Below are positions 48,984-59,565 of a stretch of 64,000 nucleotides of DNA, in pieces. Under the pieces are notes generated by a model. The model saw only the letters and a program-made list of their open reading frames with translations. It had not been told where the DNA came from and did not search any database. The stretch comes from Conus ventricosus (Eukaryota > Mollusca > Gastropoda > Neogastropoda > Conidae): contig CM031610.1 of NCBI GenBank assembly GCA_018398815.1, positions 35,983,914-36,047,913 on the forward strand. Direction: 5' to 3'. A program made the translations under genes and the position numbers. The stretch's first letter is position 1; each line of letters starts with the position of its first letter.

Positions 48984-49425
48984 CCTGTAAAAGGATACAA
49001 ATGAGGCGAAATGCAAAACGCCGTGAAAGAGTGGGACAGAAAAAATTGATTTACATAAATATGAAGACTGGAATCAAACTTCTTTCAGTTTCGGGGGATT
49101 GTTACAGGTCTGTGCTGCACAATCAGTTGTTTTGTTTTGTATACACACACATGCGTTATAGATAATGCAAATGAGGCGTAATGCAAACGCAGTGAAATTA
49201 GGCGGTTCAGGAGGAGTGTGTGAAAAGTGTGTGAACAATGCAAATTAAAACTGAGGCGATTGCTAGGAAGGCACTGGCATGTCACTTATGACATTCTGCA
49301 GTACCCTATGGGCTTAAAAAAAAAAAAGGCGAAAAAAATCCGCTCTTTTAAAAATCGCCTGGTTTGTGTACATTTTGCAGGGAGCAGTCTCTCATTTATG
49401 CTGTTTTATAAACACACACACACAC

Positions 49426-49465
<40 letters not shown>

Positions 49466-49642
49466 TACACACACACACATACACCGCATACACACACACA
49501 CACACACACACGCATACACACACCCCTGTAGGTTTGAAAAAGATTAGTTATAGGAGATGAAATTATTTTAGCTTGAGTGTGTGCAAAGAGGTTTTCTCTT
49601 TTCTGGGTGAAACTATATGAAACTGAAGTAGTTTTTACAGGA

Positions 49643-49707
<65 letters not shown>

Positions 49708-52688
49708 CGTGTGTGTGTGTGTTGTGTGTGTGTGTGTTGTGCGCGTGCGTGCGTGTATGCATGCACACATGCACACGCGCATGTGTATGTGCACGCGTGT
49801 GTGTGACCTGGGAACCTATTCAATATTTATGAATTTTGACTGCCATATACTGATAATCAACCATTACATTGAGTGAACGAGAAATACAAGAAGTAAATAG
49901 CATGATGTTCAGTCAAACTGATTTGCAAATCTGTATAGCTGCTCAGTGTATAGCCAACTATTGATTTAGAAAGCCAGTTTGAAATTTCCGTTTCCTTCAT
50001 TGGAAGCAGCCATGATGGTTAGTGTAAGGTGGAGAACTGTCGTATTACAGGAAACGTAAATTAGAGAGTGAAAGAATTTAAAAAACAAAACAAAAAAAAC
50101 CTTGATTTTCTAATACATGGAGATTTGTCTGCCTTTTGCATGGTCAATTATCAAAATGTTGTGTGCATGTTTGCTCACCTGATTTCAAATCCCAGTTGGA
50201 CTCTTCAGAGGCAATCGCAATGTTAGACACAAACATGAATTCCACAAGACACTGATTAATATTGCCAAACATTTAGACAATCTTTGTATGTGATACATTT
50301 AGAATTGTCCATAAAGTATAACCACACACAGGTTCTTTAAAGTCATACTCTCATTGAAACTTTAGGGTTCCCAGGTATGGTGTGTGAGTGCGTATTAACA
50401 GTTTTTATGGTTTTCAGGCGAAAACTATGTAATTGAAACCAGAGTAGTTTGGGCCAAGAATGGATAGTTTAACTAATTTCTTGTTAACCAGTTCTGAGTG
50501 TAAGATTGAATTCTGGGGGGGAAAAAAAGGTTGTTTGTGTAATAATGATATATTTTTGTGTTTGAGATAACATGGTCAGGATTTTTTGTGCCCCCAATGA
50601 TCCAGTGACATTAACTAATTACCATGAACAAAGCATAGCTGAATAAGTTACAATGGTGACTTCTGTCTATTCTCTGATTAGATTTTGTGTTTTTTTTTCA
50701 GGTAACTATCTATGAATGCCAAGATGGAGGGAAGATCAAACTGCTCCAGGCATACTGTGATCCAAGCGTATCCTTTCCAACATGCTGTGATTGATGCTCA
50801 TGCATTTATTGCTTCTGTGCCTAGACTTGTGCAGGCTGATATTTTCACCTATGCTAAATGCACATTTTCATAGACACAGAGATTTCTGCTTCAGGGCATG
50901 CCCGAAAGCAAAAAGTAGAGAAAAAAGCAAAGTAGAAAAAGAAGAAGAAAAAAAAAAAAAAGAAAGAAAAGAAAAGGAAAAAAAAGGTTAGAAATTGAAG
51001 TCACAAAATTAGCTTATCTAACAGGGGTAATCATGACCAGTCCTTTAAATAAGTTTTCTGTAATTTTTCTTCTTTTTCTTTTACTCCAAACGTTATAGTT
51101 CTCTTATTATATCTCATGTAGTTTTATTCCCTTTCATCACTATTCCATGCCTTGATGTATATTGCGATTTTCATTGTCTGATTGTGGCTGCCTGAGCCAA
51201 TGAACAGAAACTGAGAGCACTTGTAAACTGTCTTTTCAACTGTATGATATCAGAAGGTGCTTTTTCGCTGTGAGTGTATGTATGTAATGCGATGTATTCT
51301 CAGATTTTTTTTTTTTAATGACACTTAACAGTTATATGTAGGTGTGTATGTGTAGATCTATTTTTACTACAGGCCTTTGTATGCTTGCTGCTGTCACTGT
51401 AGGGAAGCTGATAAACTCTAAAACCCTGAGAAAAGGGATGCCACAGGGTGCTTACTGACTAAAAGTGATATGTAGAAAATTTGACAACTTGTGCTGTTTT
51501 GCAGTTGAAACATGGGACATCTTGCATCTGGACAGATGTTTAAACCACTTCACTATGTGTCCATTTTGCTGTTTGTCATTTATGCGTGCATTGATTGCTT
51601 ATCTTTATACAGTTTGTTTTTAGTGAATTGATTTTTGCCTCAAGTTCTTGTTTTAAAAATTCTGATGCAAGAGAGAGACAGAGACCATTTGTGAAGGGGT
51701 GGTAGAGGAGGGGTACAAGCCTCGGTGAACGTTTCATTTTGCTGTGGAGAACTGACATCTTCCAAGTTATGCCTTGACTGTTGCGTCAGACAGAAGAGAA
51801 CTTCTACTGCTGTGCCTGGTCGTTTGACCCGGTGACCAACCAGCCGATCCTGGCAGCTGCGGGGCTCAGGGGTGTCATCCGCATCTTGTCGCTCTCCAGA
51901 TGCAGTGCATCAGGTTGATGTCTTTGGTGCTATGCTGCTCTGCTTTATGCTTCTTGGTTGATTCTTTTTTTTTTCCTTGTTGTCTCTGTCTCGTTTTCCA
52001 TTTGTCTCCATTTTTTTTTTCTCTCTTATTGCGTGTATGTGGCTGTGTCTATTTTATTGCTGTTCTTTTTGGTCTATATATTCACACTGTGTTTTGTTCA
52101 CTGGATTAGAAAACTTATAGTTTCTTTCTGTTTATCGTTTTCAAAACTGTATAATTTTTGTGTGGTTTGTTGTCAGTTTTATATGGACTTATGCATTCCT
52201 CTGTTGTAGTGTGGTATGTGTGTAAAAATGTGTTGGCATATTCTCAGCCATGTTCCTGAGTTTACAAGTAATTCAGTAATGACAGTGTGTTGGTAAAGCT
52301 TAGTCTTGGAGAACTGTAAGTATGAAAGTACTCAGATAAATACATAACAAAGGCATGCTTACATGCATACTTTATGTATTTTCGATTAACACAAAAATGC
52401 TTCATGCATGCTTTGTTTTTTTCAACAGACATGTTTTCTGTATGCTTTTTGTGTTTCTCATCAACTCAGACATGTTGACTTTCATCGTGCGTGTGTGGTC
52501 TCTTTTTTTTCCCCAGCATTTTGTGGGCCATGGAACGCAGTCAATGAACTCAAGTTTCACCCTCGAGATTGTCGCTGCTTCTGTCGGTGTCGAAGGATCA
52601 CACATTGCGCATCTGGAACGTTCACACAGACATCTGCGTCATCATCTTAGGTGGGGTAGATGGTCACAGAGACGAAGTGCTGAGTGCG
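44891..52688 (+). CDS. EED: EED, Polycomb repressive complex 2 WD40 subunit (five exons, 3' part outside window)
   Basis: EED is the WD40 propeller subunit of PRC2. It binds H3K27me3 and EZH2 and stimulates histone methylation in the nucleus. Exons 44891-45030, 46706-46797, 50702-50767, 51790-51913 and 52517-52688 correspond in order to the human stretch from the segment before KSKKCKYSFKC to GHRDEVLSA. The phenylalanine of FGVQ and the tyrosine of NFYCCAW, which contribute to the methyl-lysine cage in human EED, are present. Introns have GT...AG ends. At least five single-base deletions break frame across about 590 bp, yet the residues on both sides match EED, so error in the sequence is likelier than a pseudogene. 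The C-terminal half of the propeller is not in the window. Confidence 0.93.
45590..45790. repeat. Diverged tandem repeats in EED intron
   Basis: GGATGGTGTCTTYAATAYTT-type segments followed by GCTGTAATGTCATA recur three to four times at irregular spacing of about 40-90 bp. Confidence 0.65.
46084..46162. repeat. (CA)n microsatellite
   Basis: A CA run with TAA, CC and AGA interruptions within an EED intron. Confidence 0.95.
46706..46797 (+). CDS. EED: EED exon with FGVQ motif
   Basis: Acceptor CCCTAG; the exon reads [20 protein letters not shown] then PVIFATT (human [27 protein letters not shown]). A G is missing in ACGGCC near 46785; with it the end would agree with the human GSNR position before donor GTGATT. 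It contains the aromatic residue of the H3K27me3 cage. Confidence 0.92.
47035..48340 (-). mobile_element. RTE-clade LINE fragment (reverse transcriptase to 3' end)
   Basis: Minus strand, broken frames. [20 protein letters not shown] and QHAGFR lie at about 47990-47915. [20 protein letters not shown] and [19 protein letters not shown] lie at about 47675-47530; RTE elements read LDFADD here, so the catalytic box is changed to FADN or miscalled. [10 protein letters not shown] lies at about 47500-47470, matching the FTYLGSxVDxxGG block after the polymerase. A C-terminal arginine-rich segment with [13 protein letters not shown] lies near 47180. Stops are frequent, so it is dead. It lies in an EED intron, antisense to the gene. 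Confidence 0.78.
48362..48618. repeat. Tandem repeat, 82-bp unit x 3
   Basis: Units start at 48362, 48444 and 48526 with a partial fourth at 48608. The core is TTAACTGGTTTGCCGGTCTG then CTGCAGTCTGCATGCCAGTT. Copies differ by single bases in CC and CAGG runs. It adjoins the RTE fragment and may be an expanded piece of it. Confidence 0.92.
48915..48980. repeat. (CA)n microsatellite
   Basis: A CA run with a single CC interruption, in an EED intron. Confidence 0.96.
49410..49525. repeat. (AC)n microsatellite with CGCATA interruptions
   Basis: An AC run interrupted by AA and CGCATAC units. It lies about 120 bp upstream of a long (GT)n run on the same strand. Confidence 0.95.
49646..49804. repeat. 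(GT)n microsatellite with GCGTGC and ATGCAC stretches
   Basis: An uninterrupted GT run of about 55 bp, then mixed GCGTGCGTG and ATGCACACATG units. It is complementary to the preceding AC array. Confidence 0.95.
50702..50767 (+). CDS. EED: EED exon, first propeller blade
   Basis: 66 bp, exactly 22 codons, no break: [20 protein letters not shown] then PS, matching human [20 protein letters not shown]. Acceptor TTTTTTTTCAG; donor GTATCC. Phase 0 on both sides agrees with neighbouring exons. Confidence 0.92.
51790..51913 (+). CDS. EED: EED exon, NFYCCAW to MQCI
   Basis: It reads [20 protein letters not shown], then [14 protein letters not shown], then in the next frame LQMQCI (human ENFYTCAWTY, LLAVAGSRGIIRII, TMQCI). 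One C appears lost in TCGCTCTCC near 51891. Donor GTTGAT at 51914. The tyrosine of NFY is part of the methyl-lysine cage in human EED. Confidence 0.93.
52517..52688 (+). CDS. EED: EED exon, GHG to GHRDEVLSA
   Basis: After TTTCCCCAG it encodes in three successive frames [18 protein letters not shown] and [20 protein letters not shown] then [18 protein letters not shown] (human [18 protein letters not shown]...[20 protein letters not shown]...[13 protein letters not shown]). Two bases are missing inside (GGAACG and TGTCGC contexts) and one at the splice junction. The donor GTAAGT is perfect. Confidence 0.94.
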
Positions 52689-52699
52689 GTAAGTCTGTT

Positions 52700-53090
52700 G
52701 ATGACGGCTATGGTATCTGTCAAGGGGCTCTGTTGACTTGGTGGGTAGGATGTCAGGCTCTTGTTCCAAGGTCTGTGGTTCAATTGCGCTTGAGAAAGCC
52801 AGGTTAGAAGAAATTTTCTTGCAGGAGTGAACATCTGTATAGACTCCAAACCTTCTAGTCACTCGGATGAGACTTTAAACTGAAGTCCTGTGCATGAATG
52901 TGGTGACTTGAAACATCTTGCATGCACTGTAAATCCTGTTCCTCCTTTCATAGAAGTGCAGGTCATAGTGGGATGGATGACATGAAAATAAAACATGAAA
53001 CACATGCACACTGGTTTCGTGTTTGGACTTTGTCCTCAATAGGTAATGCGGCTGCCTTAATGATGGGATTAAAAGCAGTCTCATACAAAC
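52700..53090 (+). repeat. tRNA-derived SINE, complete but diverged, in EED intron
   Basis: An A-box-like GACTTGGTGGGTAGGATG and a B-box-like GTGGTTCAATTGC lie at about 52735-52785. The body has CACTCGGATGAGACTTTAAA then CTGAAGTCCTGTGCA, and the tail has GCGGCTGCCTTAATGATGGG then ATTAAAAGCAGTCTCATAC. It belongs to the same SINE type as 40977-41325 and starts just after the EED donor site. Confidence 0.75.
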
Positions 53091-53476
53091 AATTTTACCA
53101 TAGATAACCTCAGTGGTTCAGTGGGCAATTAAAAAGAAAGAAATGTCCACTGTCTGTTCCAGTGGGGGGTTTTTTATTGTAAGAAAAAAAAATTTGCTGA
53201 ATAGTTTAGGACCTCAGTATGAATTCCATTTCTTGTAGTTCACTGATAACTATGTGATCTGCAAGATGCGCACGCACAGTAAAGGCCATATTTGTATGTC
53301 TAGTTTGCGCCATTAATCTGTGAAAAATTCGGTCTCTCGCTAAAATAGATTTGTATCGTCGCCATCCTTCTAGTGTTCTTTAGTAGCTACGTATATCAAA
53401 ACATCTCGATTCTGATATCAGCCTGTGATATTAATTTGTGACAAAAAATGTTTGGCGTAAAGAGGTTATCAGTTTT

Positions 53477-53667
53477 TTAACTCTTTCATCCCTGCCAACC
53501 GCTAGAGCGGTTTGACAAATCTTCTCCTTTCATTCCTGAAAACCGCCTCAGCGGTTCAGAGAAACATACTCCATTCTGTCCGGCAACGCGCTGGCAGCGG
53601 TTCACGCCTTGAAATCTGCGCCCACCTGTCACATGGTTGGCGGGTCATTGCAGCTTCGCCTTGTAAC
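53477..53667 (+). repeat. TTAA-started leader with repeated AACCGC...GCGGTT palindromes
   Basis: TTAA is followed by CTCTTTCATCCCTGCC. Two similar segments of about 42 bp follow, each holding a short palindrome (AACCGCTAGAGCGGTT; AACCGCCTCAGCGGTT), and a third, weaker copy has GCGGTT alone. The 72-bp array starts directly after. The TTAA + CTCTTTCATYCCTG start resembles piggyBac-like ends, so this may be the left end of an element that contains the array. Confidence 0.6.
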
Positions 53668-56600
53668 GGGACCCGCGGGATGTTTAGACAAGTCATGCCT
53701 GCTTACTTCCTCAGCATGGGAAAGTGTCTGGAACCGAACGGGACCCGCGGGATGTTTAGACAAGTCATGCCTGCTTACTTCCTCAGCGTGGGAAAGTGTC
53801 TGGAACCGAACGGGACCCGCAGGATGTTTAGACAAGTCATGCCTGCTTACTTCCTCAGCGTGGGAAAGTGTCTGGAACCGAACGGGACCCGCGGGATGTT
53901 TAGACAAGTCCTGCCTGCTTACTTCCTCAGCGTGGGAAAGTGTCTGGAACGAACGGGACCCGCGGGATGTTTAGACAAGTCATGCCTGCTTACTCCTCAG
54001 CGTGGGAAAGTGTCTGGAACCGAACGGGACCCCGGGGATGTTTAGACAAGTCCTGCCTGCTTACTTCCTCAGCGTGGGAAAGTGTCTGGAAACCGAACGG
54101 GACCCGCGGGATGTTTAGATAAGTCATGCCTGCTTACTTCCTCAGCGTGGGAAAGTGTCTGGAACCGAACGGGACCCGCGGGATGTTTAGACAAGTCCTG
54201 CCTGCTTACTTCCTCAGCGTGGGAAAGTGTCTGGAACCGAACGGGACCCGCGGGATGTTTAGACAAGTCCTGCCTGCTTACTTCCTCAGCGTGGGAAAGT
54301 GTCAGGAAACCGAACTGGACCCGCGGGATGTTTAGACAAGTCCTACCTGCTTACTTCCTCAGCGTGGGAAAGTGTCTGGAACCGAACGGGACCCGCGGGA
54401 TGTTCAGACAAGTCCTGCCTGCTTACTTCCTCAGCGTGGGAAAGTGTCTGGAACCGAACGGGACCCGCGGGATGTTCAGACAAGTCCTGCCTGCTTACTT
54501 CCTCAGCGTGGGAAGTGTCTGGAACCGAACGGGACCCGCGGGATGTTTTAGACAAGTCCTGCCTGCTTACTTCCTCAGTGTGGGAAAGTGTCTGGAACCG
54601 AACGGGACCCGCGGGATGTTTAGACAAGTCATGCCTGCTTACTTCCTCAGCGTGGGAAGTGTCTGGAACCGAACGGGACCCGCGGGATGTTTAGACAAGT
54701 CCTGCCTGCTTACTTCCTCAGCGTGGGAAGTGTCTGGAACCGAATGGGACCCGCGGGATGTTCAGACAAGTCCTGCCTGCTTACTTCCTCAGCGTGGGAA
54801 GTGTCTGGAACCGAACGGGACCCGCGGGATGTTTAGACAAGTCCTGCCTGCTTACTTCCTCAGCGTGGGAAAGTGTCTGGAACCGAACGGGACCCGCGGG
54901 ATGTTTAGATAAGTCATGCCTGCTTACTTCCTCAGCGTGGGGAAAGTGTCTGGAACCGAACGGGACCCGCGGGATGTTTAGACAAGTCCTGCCTGCTTAC
55001 TTCCTCAGTGTGGGAAAGTGTCTGGAACCGAAACGGGACCCGCGGGATGTTTAGACAAGTCCTGCCTGCTTACTTCCTCAGCGTGGGAAAGTGTCAGGAA
55101 CCGAACTGGACCCGCGGATGTTTAGACAAGTCCTACCTGCTTACTTCCTCAGCGTGGGAAAGTGTCTGGAACCGAACGGGACCCGCGGGATGTTCAGACA
55201 AGTCCTGCCTGCTTACTTCCTCAGCGTGGGAAAGTGTCTGGAACCGAACGGGACCCGCGGGATGTTCAGACAAGTCCTGCCTGCTTACTTCCTCAGCGTG
55301 GGAAAGTGTCTGGAACCGAACGGGACCCGCGGGATGTTCAGACAAGTCCTGCCTGCTTACTTCCTCAGCGTAGGAAGTGTCTGGAACCGAACGGGACCCG
55401 CGGGATGTTCAGACAAGTCCTGCCTGCTTACTTCCTCAGCGTGGGAAGTGTCTGGAACCGAACGGGACCCGCGGGATGTTTAGACAAGTCATGCCTGCTT
55501 ACTTCCTCAGTGTGGGAAAGTGTCTGGAACCGAACGGGACCCGCGGGATGTTTAGACAAGTCCTGCCTGCTTACTTCCTCAGCGTGGGAAGTGTCTGGAA
55601 CCGAACGGGACCCGCGGGATGTTTAGACAAGTCCTGCCTGCTTAATTCCTCAGCGTGGGAAGTGTCTGGAACCGAACGGGGACCCGCGGGATGTTCAGAC
55701 AAGTCCTGCCTGCTCACTTCCTCAGCGTGGGAAGTGTCTGGAACCGAACGGGACCCGCGGGATGTTCAGACAAGTCCTGCCTGCTTACTTCCTCAGCGTG
55801 GGAAAGTGTCTGGAACCGAACGGGACCCGCGGGATGTTTAGACAAGTCCTACCTGCTTACTTCCTCAGCGTGGGAAAGTGTCTGGAACCGAACGGGACCC
55901 GCGGGATGTTTAGACAAGTTCTGCCTGCTTACTTCCTCAGCGTGGGAAAGTGTCTGGAACCGAACGGGACCCGCGGATGTTTAGACAAGTCCTGCCTGCT
56001 TACTTCCTCAGTGTGGGAAAGTGTCTGGAATCGAACGGGACCCGCGGGATGTTCAGACAAGTCATGCCTGCTTACTTCCTCAGTGTGGGAAAGTGTCTGG
56101 AACCGAACGGGACCCGCGGGATGTTTAGATAAGTCATGCCTGCTTACTTCCTCAGCGTGGGAAAGTGTCTGCAACCGAACGGGACCCGCGGGATGTTTAG
56201 ACAAGTCATGCCTGCTTACTTCCTCAGTGTGGGAAAGTGTCTGGAACCGAACGGGACCCGCGGATGTTCAGACAAGTCCTGCCTGCTTACTTCTCAGTGT
56301 GGGAAAGTGTCTGGAACCGAACGGGACCCGCGGGATGTTCAGACAAGTCCTGCCTGCTCACTTCCTCAGCGTGGGAAAGTGTCTGGAACCGAACGGGACC
56401 CGCGGGATGTTTAGATAAGTCATGCCTGCTCACTTCCTCAGTTTGGGAAAGTGTCTGGAACCGAACGGGACCCGCGGGATGTTTAGATAAGTCATGCCTG
56501 CTTACTTCCTCAGCGTGGGAAAGTGTCTGGAACCGAACGGGACCCGCGGATGTTTAGACAAGTCATGCCTGCTTACTTCCTCAGTGTGGGAAAGTGTCTG

Positions 56601-57545
56601 GAAACCGAACGGGACCCGCGGGATGTTTAGATAAGTCATGCCTGCTCACTTCCTCAGTGTGGGAAAGTGTCTGGAACCGAACGGGACCCGCGGGATGTTT
56701 AGATATGTCATGCCTGCTTACTTCCTCAGTGTGGGAAAGTGTCTGGAACCGAACGGGACCCGCGGGATGTTTAGATAAGTCATGCCTGCTTACTTCCTCA
56801 GCGTGGGAAAGTGTCTGGAACCGAACGGGACCCGCGGGATGTTTAGACAAGTCATGCCTGCTTACTTCCTCAGCGTGGGAAAGTGTCTGGAACCGAACGG
56901 GACCCGCGGGATGTTTAGACAAGTCCTGCCTGCTTACTTCCTCAGCGTGGGAAAGTGTCTGGAAACCGAACGGGACCCGCGGGATGTTTAGATAAGTCAT
57001 GCTGCTTACTTCCTCAGCGTGGGAAAGTGTCTGGAACCGAACGGGACCCGCGGGGATGTTTAGATAAGTCATGCCTGCTTACTTCCTCAGTGTGGGAAAG
57101 TGTCTGGAACCGAACGGGACCCGCGGGATGTTTAGACAAGTCATGCCTGCTTACTTCCTCAGCGTGGGAAAGTGTCTGGAACGAACGGGACCCGCGGGAT
57201 GTTTAGACAAGTCCTGCCTGCTTACTTCCTCAGCGTGGGAAAGTGTCTGGAACGAACGGGACCCGCGGGATGTTTAGACAAGTCCTGCCTGCTTACTTCC
57301 TCAGCGTGGGAAAGTGTCTGGAACCGAACGGGACCCGCGGGATGTTTAGACAAGTCCTGCCTGCTTACTTCCTCAGCGTGGGAAAGTGTCTGGAACCGAA
57401 CGGGACCCGCGGGATGTTTAGACAAGTCATGCCTGCTTACTTCCTCAGTGGGGAAAGTGTCTGGAACCGAACGGGACCGCGGGATGTTTAGACAAGTCAT
57501 GCCTGCTTACTTCCTCAGCGTGGGAAAGTGTCTGGAACCGAACGG
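53668..57545 (+). repeat. Tandem (satellite-like) array, 72-bp unit, about 54 copies
   Basis: The unit begins AACGGGACCCGCGGGATGTT, continues TAGACAAGTCATGCCTGCTT and ends GTGTCTGGAACCG. Copies vary at a few fixed positions: TTTAGA/TTCAGA, GACAAG/GATAAG, AGTCAT/AGTCCT, AGCGTG/AGTGTG, plus single-base gains or losses in AAA, CCC and GGG runs. Variants cluster: the TTCAGA+CCTGCC form dominates 54400-55800, while GATAAG forms recur in 56100-57070, suggesting local homogenisation. As 72 is divisible by 3 the array gives long false ORFs on both strands. Confidence 0.97.
57541..57545. other. Target-site duplication AACGG, left copy
   Basis: The last five array bases before the Gypsy element. The same five bases occur at 62932-62936 immediately after it, where the array resumes in register. 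Confidence 0.85.
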
Positions 57546-57635
57546 TAAAAGATGATTGTAGTCACCTTCCTCGGAGTCATAGGATGACGGCTACTGTATC
57601 TGAAATATGGACACACTACCACAGGGTTACTATCT
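57546..57635 (-). repeat. Gypsy 3' LTR (90 bp)
   Basis: Nearly identical to 62842-62931. In element orientation it starts AGATAGTAACCCTGTGG and ends CAATCATCTTTTA. It does not have the usual TG...CA ends. It is shorter than most Gypsy LTRs. Confidence 0.9.
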
Positions 57636-57648
57636 TTTCTCCCTCCCC
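57636..57648 (-). promoter_or_regulatory. Polypurine tract of the Gypsy element
   Basis: The minus strand reads GGGGAGGGAGAAA directly before the 3' LTR, the position where plus-strand DNA synthesis is primed in LTR elements. It supports the LTR boundary. Confidence 0.75.
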
Positions 57649-57859
57649 AGGGGTAAGTTTTAACGGGTACGATTAAAACTGAAACAAAATCTATGCTTGT
57701 CCAACCTTCTTATAACTTCTATGAAAACTGAATATATAACTCTGTGCCAAACAAAAACACATTAATAATACTGTCCACTGTCTCTCCCCCTTCCCTAGGG
57801 GCAAGTTGTAATGGGGCAGAAAGACTAAAAGATTAATGTCACTTTTCGCCCAGTGTTCC

Positions 57860-58220
57860 AGCGTCTTGGAAAATGTTATTCTGCGAGAGGCACCCCACGC
57901 CTGGGGTACCAGGTGCAGAGAGCTCCTTCATGCCTGGCTGGTTGAAGGGTAATAGTCGGGCGAGGGCCCGGGGTACTCGTCTCTTTGTCGGTGAAGATGG
58001 TGCCACACCAGAGTCCTTAGGGGTCAGGCTGCCATCTGTTGGGGATGTCCCAGTCCAAGGCTGCAGGGTGTGTGGATCGGGAGAGGCTGGGACAGGTGAG
58101 GCCGGAGCAGGTGTCGGTGGCTGCCGCGTGTCGGATGTTGGCAGGGCGTCCGGAGCGGAGGCCACACGTGGAGGTGCCACTGGCGGTGGCAATGGGTGCT
58201 CGGGGGATGTGGGTCGGACA
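57860..58220 (-). other. Proline-rich C-terminal region and 3' untranslated part of Gypsy pol
   Basis: The minus strand reads PPPVAPPRVASAPDALPTSD, then repeated PxxP, ending in PFNQPGMKELSAPGTPGVGC. Low-complexity tails of this type follow the integrase in many related elements. The antisense ORF at 57873-58292 is its shadow. Confidence 0.65.
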
Positions 58221-59513
58221 TCAGGTGAGGTGACTGGTGGGGGTTGTAAGGGGTGTGGGGGAATGGATGCACGTTGTGGTGAAACGGGATGAACTTCCGC
58301 AGGTGTTGGCGATTCCGGATGGTGACTCGCCCTGACCCATCAACACGGATAACGTACTGATGGTGTTGGCGAACTTCCACCACAATGCCAGTGCGTTCCC
58401 ACCGTCTAGGGTAGTTGCACGCAGGTTTTGCAGGTTTACGTGATCGCCTACCATGAGAGGAGGGAGGCGATGTGTATGTTCACTCCAGCGTTCATGCTCC
58501 TGAGAGTGTCTCTTCGCCAGGGCAGCTTCCCTCTGGGTCATGAGGTCCCTCCAGGCTTCATGGGGTGTGTATCTGCCCACGGGAAATGGGGATTGCATCA
58601 CGCATGGGTCTGCCAAAAAGACCCATTGCGGGGGATGTCCTGTTCGGGATCGATAGTGTTCCTGTAAATAAGAATGGCCCTTGGAATTTTCCACATCCAA
58701 AGAACCAGTTGGGCCGATGTTGTCCACAAGCATGCGTTTTACAGTTTTCACAGCCAACTCTGCCCGGCAGTTAGCATGAGGAAAGCCAACAGAAGTGATC
58801 CTGTGATGGACTCCCCAGGACTTCAGGAACTCCTGTGTTTTGCCTGAAGTGAACTGGGGTCCTCCGTCGCTGGTGAGTTCCTCTGGGATGCCAAAAGTGG
58901 CAATGTTTCTCGAAGGCGCGGATGAGGCCATCAGCTCCCGATTCGGACCTGTAGACCATTGGCCAATGGGAGTACCTGTCCACAATGACAACGTAGTCTG
59001 TGTTGTTGTATGTGAAGTAGTCACTGCAAACCATCTGGAATGGGTAATCTGGTAGCCTGTTGTCTGATGGTGGCTGCATGGGGTTGGATTTTGCCATGCG
59101 GTGACAGTGGGTGCACTCCTCTCGGACACGGGTGATATCAACAGTGATGTTCGGCCAATAAACAGAGTCCTGTGCTCGGGTACACATGATGTTGACGCCC
59201 TGGTGTGCCGCAGATGGAGGGACTGCAGGATGGTAGGGCGGAGAGAGGGTGGAATGACGACCCTCTGGCCCATCAGAACAACACCGTCAACAACACAGAG
59301 GCTGCTACTGAACTGTGGAAGGGGCGCAGTAGTAGCTGGGACCTGTTGCAGTTGGATGGAAAGCCTCTTCAATGAGCTGGACGAGCTGCTGGAAGGTGGG
59401 GTCGGAAGCTGTGGCCTCCTGCACCATGTCCCATGTAACAACTTGGCGACTGTCCAGGGCACACAGGGCGACAGCTGCAGCTGTGATTGTGGAGGGTCAT
59501 TTGCTTCATCCAT
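58221..59513 (-). pseudogene. pol: Gypsy integrase with zinc finger, DDE core and C-terminal domain
   Basis: An H-x3-H...C-x2-C zinc finger is split between frames (LHLRHTRAST; ECTHCHRMAKSNP). The core has FQMVCSDYFTYNN (first Asp) and YVVIVDRYSHWPMVY in one frame, then LTSDGGPQFTSGKTQEFLKS and NCRAELAVKT in another, giving the second Asp and a Glu exactly 35 residues later. The GPY/F-like end shows HTHRLPPLMVGDHVNLQN. It splices element DNA into the chromosome with a 5-bp stagger, in agreement with the observed duplication. Proline-rich tail at 58190-57860. Confidence 0.87.
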
Positions 59514-59565
59514 GCTGTCGCCGTCTCTGAGGTGTTTCAGGGCTTCCTGTGAAAGGAAACCGAGT

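Noticed and set aside
49396..49876. ORFs of up to 132 codons on both strands in the AC/GT arrays
   Set aside because: Translation of simple repeats only.
54082..54912. 276-codon ORF and many similar ORFs on both strands in the 72-bp array
   Set aside because: They come from a stop-free repeat whose length is a multiple of three. Frames shift at every one-base indel and several frames are open at once on both strands, so there is no selection on a protein.
53668..57545. CRISPR-like array
   Set aside because: Direct repeats of 72 bp follow each other without unique spacers. This is a tandem satellite in animal DNA.
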